Source: Miltoncostaea sp963762825
Lineage (GTDB): Bacteria > Actinomycetota > Thermoleophilia > Miltoncostaeales > Miltoncostaeaceae
Length of the DNA: 64,000 nt
Assembly: GCA_963762825.1 (NCBI GenBank)
Contig: CAVXLZ010000002.1
Coordinates: forward strand, 1,116,001 to 1,180,000
Reading direction: 5' to 3'
Shown here: piece by piece, positions 7,361 to 17,545 of the stretch
How positions within the stretch are numbered: the stretch's first letter is position 1
Layout: each line of letters opens with the position of its first letter
Notes under the pieces: model-generated
The model's input: only the letters and a program-made list of their open reading frames with translations
What the model was told of the DNA's origin: nothing
Database searches by the model: none
Made by a program: the position numbers and the translations under genes

Positions 7361-8737
7361 CTGACCAGCATTGATTTCTCACACCTCGGCGTGGCGCCGG
7401 GGATCGCGCAGGCGCTCGCCGAGCGCGGCATCGCCACGCCCTTTCCGGTTCAGGAGAGCACCATCCCCCTCGGGCTCGAGGGCGCCGACATCTGGGTGAA
7501 GGCTCCGACCGGGTCCGGCAAGACCCTCGCCTTCGGCATTCCGCTCATCCAGCGGACCGAACCGGGGACCCCCTCTCAGGCCCTGATCCTTTCCCCCACC
7601 CGCGAGCTCGCGCGCCAGATCGGCGCCGAGCTCGGTCCGCTCGCCGCGGCCTCCGGTCTGACGCTGGTGGTCGCCTATGGCGGAGAGGACCTCGACAAGC
7701 AGTCGGCCGCCGCCCGCACCGCCGAGCTCATCGTGGCCACTCCCGGCCGTCTGCTCGACCTCATGGCCCGCCGGGCGGTCTCCCTCAAGGGGCTGCACGC
7801 CCTGGTGCTCGACGAGGCCGACCGGATGCTCGACATGGGCTTCACGCCCCAGGTGAAGAAGATCGTGGCGCGCTGCCCCAAGGATCGCCAGACGCTCCTC
7901 TTCTCGGCGACCCTCGATGGGGAGATCCGGACGCTCGCCGAGAGCCTGACCCGCCACCCGGTGAAGGTCGAGACCGCCGGTCAGACCGACGAGCACTCCG
8001 ACGACTCCCTGGTGACGCACACATTCGTGGCGTGCGGGCGCGGAGATCGCGAGGAGAAGGTCGCCGACCTTATCGCCGAGGCGGGGGGTCGTGCGCTCGT
8101 GTTCTGCGAGACGCGCATCGGCACCGAGCGCCTCTACGAGCGCATGACCAAGCGCGGCATCCGGGCGCACCGGATCCACGGTGAGATGACCCAGGCCTCG
8201 CGCCAGAAGGCCCTCGCCGCATTCACCGCGTCGCCCGAGGGCGTGCTGGTGGCGACCGACGTGGCCGCCCGCGGCATCGACGTGGCCGACCTCGCTCTGG
8301 TGGTCAACGCCGACGCGCCGACCGACGCCGACTCGTACACCCACCGCGCCGGGCGCACCGGGCGCGCGGGCGCCGACGGGCGCGTGGTGACTCTCGTCGC
8401 GCCGGACATCGTCTCCGACTTCTCGCGCATCGCAGTGACGATCGGGCTCGAGGAGGAGTTCCGCGCGTCGGGCCTCGCTGTGGCACCGGCGCGGACGCTC
8501 TACGCACGGCGCCGGGGCGTGTTGTCCCACGCCCCCAAGCGCGCGCGGACAGTCGCCGTCGACGAGAACGCCCCCAAGCCGACCAACCGGGTGAAGCGCG
8601 GCAGCGTCCGCCCGTCGGCCGTGGGGAGGCCCGAGCCCGGAGCGACCGCCGCCACGGCCACGTCCAACGAGCCCGAGGCAGCGGAGCCGCGTCCGCGCAA
8701 CCGCATCAAGCGCGGGACCTTCCGCCCCTCCGACTGA
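7361..8737 (+). CDS. DEAD-box ATP-dependent RNA helicase
   Basis: A helicase of about 458 residues with all family motifs in order: Q-motif region TPFPVQES, Walker A APTGSGKT, PTRELARQI, TPGRLLD, the DEAD box in VLDEADRMLDMGF, SAT in LLFSATLD, then the second RecA domain with ATDVAARGIDVAD and HRAGRTGRAG. The last 70 residues are basic and repeat the pattern NRxKRGxxRPS twice, a likely RNA-contact tail. Such helicases remodel rRNA or mRNA. The frame is open upstream without ATG or GTG near the domain start. The best initiation site is CTG 7361, with AAGGA seven bases upstream, giving TSIDFSHLGV. TTG 7346 is the alternative. Confidence 0.9.
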   Translation: MTSIDFSHLGVAPGIAQALAERGIATPFPVQESTIPLGLEGADIWVKAPTGSGKTLAFGIPLIQRTEPGTPSQALILSPTRELARQIGAELGPLAAASGLTLVVAYGGEDLDKQSAAARTAELIVATPGRLLDLMARRAVSLKGLHALVLDEADRMLDMGFTPQVKKIVARCPKDRQTLLFSATLDGEIRTLAESLTRHPVKVETAGQTDEHSDDSLVTHTFVACGRGDREEKVADLIAEAGGRALVFCETRIGTERLYERMTKRGIRAHRIHGEMTQASRQKALAAFTASPEGVLVATDVAARGIDVADLALVVNADAPTDADSYTHRAGRTGRAGADGRVVTLVAPDIVSDFSRIAVTIGLEEEFRASGLAVAPARTLYARRRGVLSHAPKRARTVAVDENAPKPTNRVKRGSVRPSAVGRPEPGATAATATSNEPEAAEPRPRNRIKRGTFRPSD

Positions 8738-8744
8738 CCGACCG

Positions 8745-8775
8745 CGGGTTCCCGCCGGATCGCGGCGGGAACCCG
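8745..8775. terminator. Bidirectional terminator hairpin, 12-bp perfect stem
   Basis: The arms 8745-8756 (CGGGTTCCCGCC) and 8764-8775 pair perfectly around a 7-base loop. The hairpin lies between the convergent helicase and sigma-factor genes and can end transcription of both. Confidence 0.85.
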
Positions 8776-8790
8776 ATCCCACGCACGACG

Positions 8791-9855
<1,065 letters not shown>

Positions 9856-10194
9856 GATGCGCCTCCTCGGTGGGGACCGACCGACAAGGGTAGAGACTTT
9901 CAACGCCCCGCGGGAGGACGAACCGCCTCGATATCCGTGTCGGTGCTCCTCCCCGAGCGGCACAGCCCGCCGAGAACCTGATGGAAACGGCGTTCTCACC
10001 CAGGGTCACTCATCGCACGATTCCCGCGCGACCCGTGCGATCGGTCCGATCCGCACCGACAGGAAGGGCTTGCGAGCAGGCGAAAGGCCTCTGGATCGCC
10101 ACCGCAGCAGAATCGGCGCCCGGGCCGGCCCGCGGGGCCGCGCCCGGCGATCCGAGGAATTGGCGGTTCGGCCGAGTCGTGCTACTAAGGGCCG
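9856..10194. other. Intergenic region between divergent sigma-factor and glutamate-synthase-like genes
   Basis: About 340 bases with no convincing reading frame on either strand. It must hold the promoters of both divergent genes. The only strong element I see is the AGGAGG ribosome site of the sigma gene (9862-9867). I recognise no clear -35/-10 pair, palindrome or riboswitch. Confidence 0.5.
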
Positions 10195-11790
10195 GTGCCG
10201 CTACCCACCTCCTCCAACGGGGCGACGACAGGGAGGCGTGGTCGGGCCCTCCGGGCGGCCGGGATGGTCCTCGCCGGGGTGGCCGTCTACGACGTGACCC
10301 AGCGGCGTCACGCCATCCTGCGCACCTTCCCCCTGGTGGGGCACCTGCGCTACCTGCTCGAGGCGTTCGGGCCCGAGCTGCGCCAGTACATCGTCACGGG
10401 CAACGACGAGGAGCGGCCCTTCTCGCGCAATGAGCGTCGGTGGGTCTACGCCACGGCCAAGCGGGAGGATCCCTACTTCGGTTTCGGCTCCGACATGGAC
10501 TGGTCACGCAAGTCCGGTCACATCCTCATCAAGCAGGCCGACTTCCCGTATCCGCCGCCCCCCGGGGGCGAGCCTGCGGAGGCGCCGCTGCCCTGTGCCA
10601 AGGTGCTCGGAGCGGGCAACGGCCGTCGGCTCGCGTTCCGTCCCGCCTCGGTCGTCAACGTCTCGGGAATGAGCTTCGGCGCACTCGGCGCCAACGCCGT
10701 GGAGGCGATGAACCGCGGCTGCGCACGGGCCGGCTGCTTGCACAACACCGGCGAGGGGGGGTTGAGCGCCCACCACCGTCACGGCGGCGACCTCGTCTTC
10801 CAGATCGGCACCGCCTACTTCGGCTGTCGCGATTCGGAGGGGCGCTTCGACCTGCCGGCGCTGGTCGATCTGATGGCCCGCCACCCGGTGCGGGCGATCG
10901 AGATCAAGCTCAGCCAGGGAGCGAAGCCCGGGGTCGGCGGGATGCTGCCCGGGGCGAAGGTGACGCCCGAGATCGCCGCCAGCCGCGGTGTGCGGATGGG
11001 GGAGGATTGCGTGAGCCCTCCGAGGCACTCCGCCTTCGAGGGCGCCGCCGGGTTGGTGGATTTCATCGAGCGCATCGCCGACGCCACCGGGCTCCCCGTC
11101 GGCATCAAGTCGGCGGTCGGGGAGCTTGGCTTCTGGCAGGAGCTCTCGCAGAGGATGGTCCGCGAGGGTGGAGGCCCCGATCAGATCACGATCGACGGGG
11201 GAGAGGGCGGCACCGGCGCCGGGCCGCTGGTCTTCAGCGACCACGTCGCCCTGCCGCTGCGCCTGGGTTTCTCGCGGGTGTACCGGATCTTCGCCGAGGC
11301 CGGGCTCGCCGAGCGCACGGTGTTCGGCGGGTCGGGCATGCTCGGCCTGCCGGCCAACGCCCTCCTCGCCTTCGCGATGGGCGCCGACATGGTGAGCGTC
11401 GGGCGCGAGGCGATGCTCGCCGTCGGGTGCATCCAGGCGCAGCGATGTCACACCGGCCGCTGTCCCACCGGCGTCACCACCCATTCGCAGTGGCTGCAGC
11501 GCGGCCTCGACCCGGCCGACAAGTCGGAGCGGCTGGCCAACTACGTCGCCGGGCTGCGCGCCGAGCTGGCGCGCCTGGCGCGGACATGCGGCGTTCCGCA
11601 CCCCGCACTCGTCACCGCGAACCAGCTCGAGCTGCTCGATGGACAGCACGCGGTGCCGGTCGGGGAGGTCTTCGGCTACCGCCCGGGCTGGGGGCTTCCG
11701 AGCGAGGGCGATCGCGCGGAACTGCTTGCGCTGATGGGGGCGCCCGCACTGACCGCGGGCTCTCCGGGGTCGGCTCTGCCCCGACGCTAA
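10195..11790 (+). CDS. FMN-binding glutamate synthase-family protein
   Basis: A 531-residue protein made of the GltB-type FMN/Fe-S synthase domain, without the amidotransferase and GXGXG domains of full glutamate synthase. Visible marks are NVSGMSFGALGANAVEAMNR, HNTGEGGLSAHH, IEIKLSQGAKPGVGGMLPG and TIDGGEGGTGAGP for FMN and 2-oxoglutarate binding, and CIQAQRCHTGRCPTGV for the 3Fe-4S cluster. A hydrophobic segment near residues 24-33 (GMVLAGVAVY) suggests an N-terminal membrane anchor, as in related stand-alone proteins. The actual reaction is unproven. GTG 10195 has AAGGG eight bases upstream. A short gap leads to the sugar dehydrogenase gene. Confidence 0.88.
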   Translation: MPLPTSSNGATTGRRGRALRAAGMVLAGVAVYDVTQRRHAILRTFPLVGHLRYLLEAFGPELRQYIVTGNDEERPFSRNERRWVYATAKREDPYFGFGSDMDWSRKSGHILIKQADFPYPPPPGGEPAEAPLPCAKVLGAGNGRRLAFRPASVVNVSGMSFGALGANAVEAMNRGCARAGCLHNTGEGGLSAHHRHGGDLVFQIGTAYFGCRDSEGRFDLPALVDLMARHPVRAIEIKLSQGAKPGVGGMLPGAKVTPEIAASRGVRMGEDCVSPPRHSAFEGAAGLVDFIERIADATGLPVGIKSAVGELGFWQELSQRMVREGGGPDQITIDGGEGGTGAGPLVFSDHVALPLRLGFSRVYRIFAEAGLAERTVFGGSGMLGLPANALLAFAMGADMVSVGREAMLAVGCIQAQRCHTGRCPTGVTTHSQWLQRGLDPADKSERLANYVAGLRAELARLARTCGVPHPALVTANQLELLDGQHAVPVGEVFGYRPGWGLPSEGDRAELLALMGAPALTAGSPGSALPRR

Positions 11791-11824
11791 AGTCTGAGGC
11801 CCACTCGCCGATGGCGGGGTCCAG

Positions 11825-13348
11825 ATGGCACTCCCGGACCTCCTGCGCCGCGCCACCGGCGCCCTCGTTCTCTCCTCGGCCGCTCTTCTCGCGCTCGCCG
11901 TGCCCGACCCCGGTTCTGCCGCCCTCGCCCGATCAACGAACGGGCCCGCTGTCAGCGTCATCACCACCGGGCTCAAGGTGCCCTGGGACATCGCCTTCCT
12001 CCCCGACGGCCGCGCGCTGGTCACCGAGCGGACCGGCGCGGTTCGGATCGTCGGCGCCGACGGGAAGCTCTCACCCACTCCGGCCTGCACGCAGACCGTG
12101 ACCCAGAACGGGGAGGGCGGCCTGCTCGGCATCGCGATCGACCCCTCGTTCGCGGCCGGGCAGCCCTTCGTCTACCTCGTCGCCACCGTCGGGAACGAGA
12201 TGCAGGTCCAGCGGTGGCGAATGGTCGGAGACCGTCTCCAACGCGAGGACACGGTCATCGGCGGCATCACCATGGGAACCATCCACTCCTCGGGCCGGGT
12301 GCGCTTCGGTCCCGACGGGGCGATGTACGTCGGTACCGGCGATGCGGGCGACGGCTGGCGCTCCCAGTCGATGGCAGTGGCCAACGGCAAGGTGCTGCGC
12401 GTCGCTCCCGGCGCGTATCGCGGCGGCCCCGTGACCCCGACCTTCTACGCGACCGGTATGCGCAACCCACAGGGTTTCGCCTGGCAGCCCGGCACCGGGC
12501 GCTTCTTCTCCACCGACCACGGCCCGAGCGGATTCGACGGCCCGAGCGGAGACGACGAGCTCGACGTCATCAACCAGGGCGGCAACTACGGCTGGCCCTA
12601 TGTGCGTGGCCTCGAGCACGGCATCTACACGGCTCCCGTCCACGTCTGGTCGACGACGATCGCCCCCTCGGGGCTCGCGTTCGTGACCCTTCCCGGCTCC
12701 ACCTGGACCGGCCGAGCGCTGGTGGCCGGTCTCAGGGGCAAGGTGCTGCGAGTGCTCACGCTGGACGGGACGAGCGTGGTCGCCGACGAGCCTCTGCTCC
12801 AGAACACGTACGGCCGGCTGAGGGCCGTCACCGAGGCTCCCGATGGGGCGATCTGGGTGACGACCAGCAACCGCGACGGCCGAGGCTCCCCGGTTGCCGC
12901 CGACGATCGCATCCTCCGCATCGTCCCGCCGGCGGGGGGGCCGACCGCGTCGCCCTCGCTTCCACTCGAGAACAGCTCCGACCCGGGCGTGGCACCTGTG
13001 GTGAACCCCGCTCCCGGTGCCAAGCCCACACCCAAGAGCACGCCTTCTCCGGCGAAGGGGCGCTCCAAGCGTCTCGCCATCGCCCGTCTGAGATCACCCA
13101 AGACGATCCGGGTCGGCAAGGCGGCGCGCGTGAACGTGCGCTTCACGGCGACCCCGGCCGGCCGCGTCGCCCTTCAGGCGCGGCGTGCCGGGCGCTGGAA
13201 GACGGTCCGCCTCGCCTCGCCTCGCTCCAAGCTCGTCCGCTTCTCCTTCCGCCCGAGCAGCCCCGGGACCCGCAGCATGCGCCTGCGCTTCCGTGATGGC
13301 AAGCGGGTCGTGAACCGACCGATCGTGCTGCGCGTCCGCCGCTCCTGA
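11825..13348 (+). CDS. Secreted glucose/sorbosone dehydrogenase-family protein
   Basis: A 507-residue exported protein. An N-terminal signal sequence (LVLSSAALLALAV, then an alanine-rich region) precedes a six-bladed beta-propeller of the soluble PQQ glucose/sorbosone dehydrogenase type. Marks are WDIAFLPDGRALVTER, GEGGLLGIAIDP, IHSSGRVRFGPDGAMYVGTG, GMRNPQGFAWQP and DELDVINQGGNYGWP. Relatives oxidise aldose sugars with PQQ as cofactor. After about residue 370 comes a proline/serine linker and a roughly 85-residue basic beta-sandwich-like domain rich in Arg and Lys, which may bind the cell wall. ATG 11825 is close to the preceding gene (34 bp), so co-transcription is possible. A hairpin follows the stop. 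Confidence 0.87.
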   Translation: MALPDLLRRATGALVLSSAALLALAVPDPGSAALARSTNGPAVSVITTGLKVPWDIAFLPDGRALVTERTGAVRIVGADGKLSPTPACTQTVTQNGEGGLLGIAIDPSFAAGQPFVYLVATVGNEMQVQRWRMVGDRLQREDTVIGGITMGTIHSSGRVRFGPDGAMYVGTGDAGDGWRSQSMAVANGKVLRVAPGAYRGGPVTPTFYATGMRNPQGFAWQPGTGRFFSTDHGPSGFDGPSGDDELDVINQGGNYGWPYVRGLEHGIYTAPVHVWSTTIAPSGLAFVTLPGSTWTGRALVAGLRGKVLRVLTLDGTSVVADEPLLQNTYGRLRAVTEAPDGAIWVTTSNRDGRGSPVAADDRILRIVPPAGGPTASPSLPLENSSDPGVAPVVNPAPGAKPTPKSTPSPAKGRSKRLAIARLRSPKTIRVGKAARVNVRFTATPAGRVALQARRAGRWKTVRLASPRSKLVRFSFRPSSPGTRSMRLRFRDGKRVVNRPIVLRVRRS

Positions 13349-13357
13349 GGGCTGCTT

Positions 13358-13376
13358 CCCGCTCGCCACGAGCGGG
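13358..13376 (+). terminator. Terminator hairpin after the sugar dehydrogenase
   Basis: CCCGCTCG and CGAGCGGG pair across a 3-base loop, 9 bases past the stop codon. The stem is short but purely G/C-rich and in the expected position. No T-run follows. Confidence 0.6.
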
Positions 13377-13547
13377 CGTCGATCGACGGGGTCGTAGTCG
13401 ACCGCACCGGGCTCGCGGGTCGTCACCGATGCGAGACGTCGCCCGGCTCGGGAGCATCGGCCCATCCGCCACGGATGTTGCCCGTCCGGCGATGGCGTTC
13501 TATGATTCACGAATAGTGTGTCTTGTCACGTAGCAGGAGGAGCGCCG

Positions 13548-14927
13548 ATGGACCGTGACCTCGAGGGTGCCGGAGCCTCGTCGACCACGACGCCGGACCC
13601 GTCACCGCTGCTCGAGCCGGGCGTCCCGCCCGGACTCGCGGACGCGCTCACCTACCCCTTCTTCCAGTCGGTCTTCGACCGCAAGAGCCGTCGCGTGGGC
13701 CTCGGCATGACCGTGGGCTCGGATGTGATCGAGTACGCCAGCCCCTACGAGCCGGTGCCGCTCACCGAGCTGGAGGAGGCGCTGCTCTGCATCGCGGGGA
13801 CCGGGCTGACCGGGCTCAACCTCGGCGATCTGGACCCCGTTCGGGGCATGAGCACGCTGGTCCAGTGGACCACGCGCACCTGGCCCAGCTCGTGCTCGAA
13901 CCACGGCACCGAGCTCTTCTTCACGAACGACGACGGCCTCTACATGCTGAAGATGTTCGACCTCCTGCCCGAGCCGGGGGAGATGTCGACGCTCTCGGGC
14001 AAGTCGCTGGACGCGCAGGTCGAGGGGGTGCTCGACCTCTACCGCCGGGCCAAGGTGCAGCTCTCGCCGGGACGCGCGCCGCTGCCGACCACGCTGCCCG
14101 GGCTCTTCGACTTCAACCAGTGGAACGCCAACCAGCCGGGCACGACGCTCTTCGTGCCGGTCACCAACACCACCCTCGAGTACATCAACCTCCTCTTCAT
14201 CTACCTCTCGCGCAGCTACGGCTTCTCGCTGGTCGACGAGCAGCAGGGGCGGCGCTCAGCCGGCCTGCAGTCGGCCCTCGACTCGGGCCGGCTCGACCCG
14301 GCCCGCCAGATGGGCATCGTCGAGCTGGAGCAGCGCGTGCTCTCGATGCTCGTCGTCGAGCAGGCGTTCATCTGTCAGAACATCAACCTCGCCCTGCAGG
14401 CCCTCGGCCTCGGGGGCTGGACGTTCACGGGCTACCTCGCGAAGTTCGTCATGGGCGGGGGCGACGTCCCGGGGCTCGGTTTCCGCTTCGGCGAGGCGGC
14501 CGACGGCTCGACCTACCCGGTGGGGCGCGATGGCGCGTTCGAGTCCTTCAGCCCGCCCTACTACGCGAACATGCACGAGGCCGTCGATCACTTCATGGAG
14601 GTCAAATGGGCGTCGTTCGAGGACGACGTGCCGAAGGCCTACCTGGAGCCCGACAAGGTGGTCAACGCGGTGCCGCGGCCGCGCGACGACACGGTGGAGC
14701 TGGTCAAGCAGTACTGCCAGTACCTGTTCGACACCTACGGCCGCTTCCCGGTCTACCTCGACCCGATGTATCAGCGCCTCACCGTCCAGGGCCAGCACGT
14801 CGACCCCGACTTCTACGCGCACTACTACCCGCCGGGAGCGCTCACCGACCAGCACCTCGAGCACTTCTGCCGCTGGCACCCGGAGATGGCCGGCCCCGAC
14901 GGCCGGCCGCCCCTGCGGCGCACGTGA
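13548..14927 (+). CDS. Uncharacterised protein with nitroreductase-like features
   Basis: A 459-residue protein from ATG 13548, which has a strong AGGAGGAG ribosome site. I do not recognise a named family over its full length. Two segments resemble the nitroreductase (FMN) fold: RKSRRVGLGMTV with PLTELEEALLCIAGTGLTG near the N-terminus, comparable to the active-site start of SagB/nitroreductases, and QNINLALQALGLGGW in the middle, comparable to the signature helix of that fold. The C-terminal third is rich in Tyr, Asp and His (HYYPPGALTDQHLEHFCRWH). No signal peptide or membrane segment is seen. A flavin oxidoreductase role is inference only. Confidence 0.65.
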   Translation: MDRDLEGAGASSTTTPDPSPLLEPGVPPGLADALTYPFFQSVFDRKSRRVGLGMTVGSDVIEYASPYEPVPLTELEEALLCIAGTGLTGLNLGDLDPVRGMSTLVQWTTRTWPSSCSNHGTELFFTNDDGLYMLKMFDLLPEPGEMSTLSGKSLDAQVEGVLDLYRRAKVQLSPGRAPLPTTLPGLFDFNQWNANQPGTTLFVPVTNTTLEYINLLFIYLSRSYGFSLVDEQQGRRSAGLQSALDSGRLDPARQMGIVELEQRVLSMLVVEQAFICQNINLALQALGLGGWTFTGYLAKFVMGGGDVPGLGFRFGEAADGSTYPVGRDGAFESFSPPYYANMHEAVDHFMEVKWASFEDDVPKAYLEPDKVVNAVPRPRDDTVELVKQYCQYLFDTYGRFPVYLDPMYQRLTVQGQHVDPDFYAHYYPPGALTDQHLEHFCRWHPEMAGPDGRPPLRRT

Positions 14928-14982
14928 GCGTCTGAGCCATCGGGGGCCCCGGGCCCCGGTTGGGTGCTTGTACACTCAGGCG

Positions 14983-15420
14983 ATGGCCCGGAAGCAGAAC
15001 GAGGGCGTCGAGGTCTGGATGAGCGAGTCGCCCAGGTCTCGCGGCTTCCTCGCCTGGCTGGTCATCACGGTCGGCGTCAACATGGTCAGCCTGATCGTGG
15101 TCGACGGCCTCTTCTCGGGCGTCTCGATCGCGCGATGGTGGCCGCTGATCCTCGGAGCCACCGTCCTCGCGCTCGGCAACGCATTCCTGAAGCCGGTGTT
15201 CGCCGTGCTGACGCTGCCCCTGATCGTGGTCACGTTCGGGCTCGCGTACTTCGCCCTCAACGTCGCCATGCTGGCCCTCGCCGAGTGGGTCGCGCCCGAC
15301 TTCTCGATCAGCGGCTTCTGGACCTACGTCGGCGCGACGATCGTCGTCTGGATGGTCAACGTCCTGGTGCAGGGATTGATCGGCGCGGTCTCCGGCGAGC
15401 GCCCCAACTCGCGCCGCTGA
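14983..15420 (+). CDS. Phage holin family 4-type small membrane protein (four TM helices)
   Basis: A 145-residue integral membrane protein with four hydrophobic helices: LAWLVITVGVNMVSLIVVDG, ARWWPLILGATVLALGNA, LKPVFAVLTLPLIVVTFGLA and the last pair up to VVWMVNVLVQGLIGAV. Conserved NAFLKPVF and LTLPL between helices 2 and 3 match the widespread 'phage holin family' (PF04020-like) chromosomal proteins, which are not part of prophages and have no established function. ATG 14983 is the first start that leaves the first helix intact. The stop codon is followed at once by a hairpin shared with the convergent gene. Confidence 0.8.
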   Translation: MARKQNEGVEVWMSESPRSRGFLAWLVITVGVNMVSLIVVDGLFSGVSIARWWPLILGATVLALGNAFLKPVFAVLTLPLIVVTFGLAYFALNVAMLALAEWVAPDFSISGFWTYVGATIVVWMVNVLVQGLIGAVSGERPNSRR

Positions 15421-15425
15421 CGACC

Positions 15426-15444
15426 GCGGGGGGCTACCCCCCGC
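15426..15444. terminator. Compact bidirectional terminator with a stop codon in its loop
   Basis: GCGGGGGG (15426-15433) and CCCCCCGC (15437-15444) pair across the triplet CTA. On the minus strand that triplet is TAG, the stop codon of the next gene, so the last residues of that protein (Gly-Gly-Gly) are encoded by one arm. The hairpin also lies 5 bases past the stop of the plus-strand holin-family gene. Confidence 0.65.
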
Positions 15445-16006
15445 CCTTCTCGCGCGATTCGAAGGCCAGTACGAGATCGCCGACCTCCAGCTCGAGCCCC
15501 GCCCCGCTCGCGATCTCGATGATCGAGGTCGGTGACACTCCGCGCAGCACCGCACCGCGCGTCGCGGCATGCAGATCGAAGCGGGCGCGCGAGTGCGCCC
15601 GTCGCAGCTCGGTGGTGCGCCCGACGGGCATCTCCCCACCGAGTGCGTGCGCCTCGTCGGTCAGCACTTCTTCCACCTCGGCGATGCGGGCGCAGGTGGC
15701 CGCGAGCCGGCCCATCGCCTCGAAACGCGCCCGGTCGTCCGAGGAGGCGGCCATCGCTGCGCTGACACGTTCGAGCGGATGGCCGTCGGCGAGAGCCCGG
15801 GCGGCCGCCGCCTCAACTTGACCCCGCAGGCCGGCCGCGTCGGCGCGTATGCGCTCGCGGGCCGCGCCGTCGTGCTCCAGCAGCTCGCGCCGCTCCTCGG
15901 CGCGCAGCCGCGCGGCCAAGGCGCCCAGGCCGGCCGGAGTCCCCACGTCGTCCGGGTCGTGTCGCTCGCCGCCGCTCCCCTGCGAACCGCTGAGAATCGG
16001 TGCCAT
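15434..16006 (-). CDS. Hypothetical helical protein
   Basis: A 190-residue protein from ATG 16006, which has a strong GAGGAGGAG ribosome site. I do not recognise the family. Residues 25-130 are rich in Ala, Arg and Glu with a helical, coiled-coil-like pattern (LAARLRAEERRELLEHDGAA and following). The C-terminal 45 residues look like a small beta-rich domain (GAVLRGVSPTSIIEIASGAG, LELEVGDLVLAFE). The protein is probably cytosolic. Upstream and divergent is the glycosyltransferase gene. Nothing suggests a specific role. Confidence 0.65.
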   Translation of the reverse strand: MAPILSGSQGSGGERHDPDDVGTPAGLGALAARLRAEERRELLEHDGAARERIRADAAGLRGQVEAAAARALADGHPLERVSAAMAASSDDRARFEAMGRLAATCARIAEVEEVLTDEAHALGGEMPVGRTTELRRAHSRARFDLHAATRGAVLRGVSPTSIIEIASGAGLELEVGDLVLAFESREKGGG

Positions 16007-16153
16007 GGTCTCCTCCTCGTCACGGTCAGGTTCCCCGGCGCGTCCACGAGGACGCAAGCGCGCCGGCCCCGATACGAGCTGCGGCGAACCCGCGACCGCG
16101 GTGCCCGTTGCCGCGATACGACGGGGGACCGAATCGGAGTAGGCTCGGGGGAC

Positions 16154-17545
16154 GTGAAGAAATGCCTGCAGATCTTGATCTTCTTTCCCCGTGGAGGATC
16201 GGCGCAGGTCGTGCATTACCTCGCCCGCGCGATGACCGGCGCCGGGTGGAGCACGCGCATCGTGGCCGGCTCGCTCGGCGGTCCGGACGAGCCCTCCAAC
16301 GCCCGCTCGTTCTTCGGACCCACCGCCGATCTCGTGGCCATCTCGTACGACGAGGCCGTCCTGGCCCCCGAACCGTGGCTCGCCTCGCCGCCGATGCACC
16401 CCTCCTATGAGGACCGTTCCGGGGCGCCCGATCGCGTCCTGGCCGCCCTCGACGACCGGGCTGCGCGCCACATGGCCGACGAGTGGACGCGCATCCTCGC
16501 TGCTCCGGGCGTGCTCGACGGGGTCGAGATCGCCCACCTCCACCACCTGACCCCGGTCCATGAGGCGATCGCGCGCCTGAAGCCCGACCTCCCCGTCGTC
16601 ACGCACCTCCACGGCACCGAGCTCCTGATGCTGGAGCACATCGAGCGCGGGGCCTCCTGGCCCCACGAGGACGCCTGGCGGCGCCGCATGTGCGGCTGGG
16701 CGCGCGATTCGGCGCGCGTGATCGTGTCGTCAGAGCCCTCCCGGGTCGATGCCGAGCGTCTCCTTGGCATCGACCCCGAGCGGATCGTCGTGGTTCCCAA
16801 CGGAGTCGAGCTGACCCTCTTCGACGGCCCCCGAGCGACGGCTGCCGAGCGCGAGACCCTCTTTCGCCGGTGGCTCTGCGAGGCCCCCCGCGGATGGTCT
16901 CCTCGGCATCCCCACCCCGGAGGCGTGAGCTACGCGCCTGAGGCGATCGCGCCGCTGCTCGATCCGCGCGCCGTGGTCGTCCTGGACGTCGGCCGCTTCA
17001 CCGCCGTAAAACGCGCGGCCCTGCTCGTGCGCGCCCATGCCAGGGCCCGCCGCGAGCTGGGGCGCCCGCTACCGCTGGTGTTCGTCGGTGGCGCGGCGGG
17101 GGAGTGGGAGGGCGAGCACCCGGCCGACGCCGCGGCGCGCTCGCCGTGGGGCCACGAGGTCTTCTTCGCCGGCTGGCGCTCGCACTCCGAGCTGGCGCAG
17201 GTCCTGGCCTGCGGTGATGTGCTGGCCGTCCCCTCGGTGGCGGAGCGATTCGGGCAGGTCTACGTCGAGGCGATGGCCATGAGGGTGCCGGTCATCGCCT
17301 GCCGCGTCGCCGCGCCACCGACCTTCATCGACGACGATCCCGCCTCGCCCGAGCGGTGCGGTTGGCTCGTGCCGCCCGACGACGAGGTGGCGCTGGCGCG
17401 CGCCCTGGTGATCGCCGCGTCCGACCCCGCCGAGCGGGCCATCCGCGGTGAGAACGGGCGCCGCCGGGTGCATGAGCGGTTCTCCTGGGACCACATCGCC
17501 CACGCGGTGGCCGACGTCTACGAGGCGGCGGCGTCCCGCGGCTGA
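16154..17545 (+). CDS. Glycosyltransferase, family 4-like
   Basis: A 463-residue GT-B glycosyltransferase. The N-terminal acceptor domain starts LQILIFFPRGGSAQVVHYLA, with HLHHLTPVHEAI and PVVTHLHGTELL further on. The C-terminal nucleotide-sugar domain has VVPNGVEL, VLDVGRFTAVKRAALLVRAH and the phosphate-binding region VPSVAERFGQVYVEAMAMRV, carrying the E(x7)E-like motif of retaining GT4 enzymes. It transfers a sugar from a nucleotide donor to an unknown acceptor. The start GTG 16154 follows a G-rich site; an upstream start would add unrelated basic sequence. Its last 28 bases overlap the convergent phosphodiester glycosidase gene. Confidence 0.88.
   Translation: MKKCLQILIFFPRGGSAQVVHYLARAMTGAGWSTRIVAGSLGGPDEPSNARSFFGPTADLVAISYDEAVLAPEPWLASPPMHPSYEDRSGAPDRVLAALDDRAARHMADEWTRILAAPGVLDGVEIAHLHHLTPVHEAIARLKPDLPVVTHLHGTELLMLEHIERGASWPHEDAWRRRMCGWARDSARVIVSSEPSRVDAERLLGIDPERIVVVPNGVELTLFDGPRATAAERETLFRRWLCEAPRGWSPRHPHPGGVSYAPEAIAPLLDPRAVVVLDVGRFTAVKRAALLVRAHARARRELGRPLPLVFVGGAAGEWEGEHPADAAARSPWGHEVFFAGWRSHSELAQVLACGDVLAVPSVAERFGQVYVEAMAMRVPVIACRVAAPPTFIDDDPASPERCGWLVPPDDEVALARALVIAASDPAERAIRGENGRRRVHERFSWDHIAHAVADVYEAAASRG

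Noticed and set aside
14983..15420. Holin-family gene as evidence of a prophage
   Set aside because: No integrase, terminase, capsid or tail gene is in the window. This family is common on bacterial chromosomes outside phages.
14964..15821. Basic, Ser/Arg-rich frame over the holin-family gene
   Set aside because: Alternate frame of a clearly membrane-spanning protein; composition is typical of a shadow.
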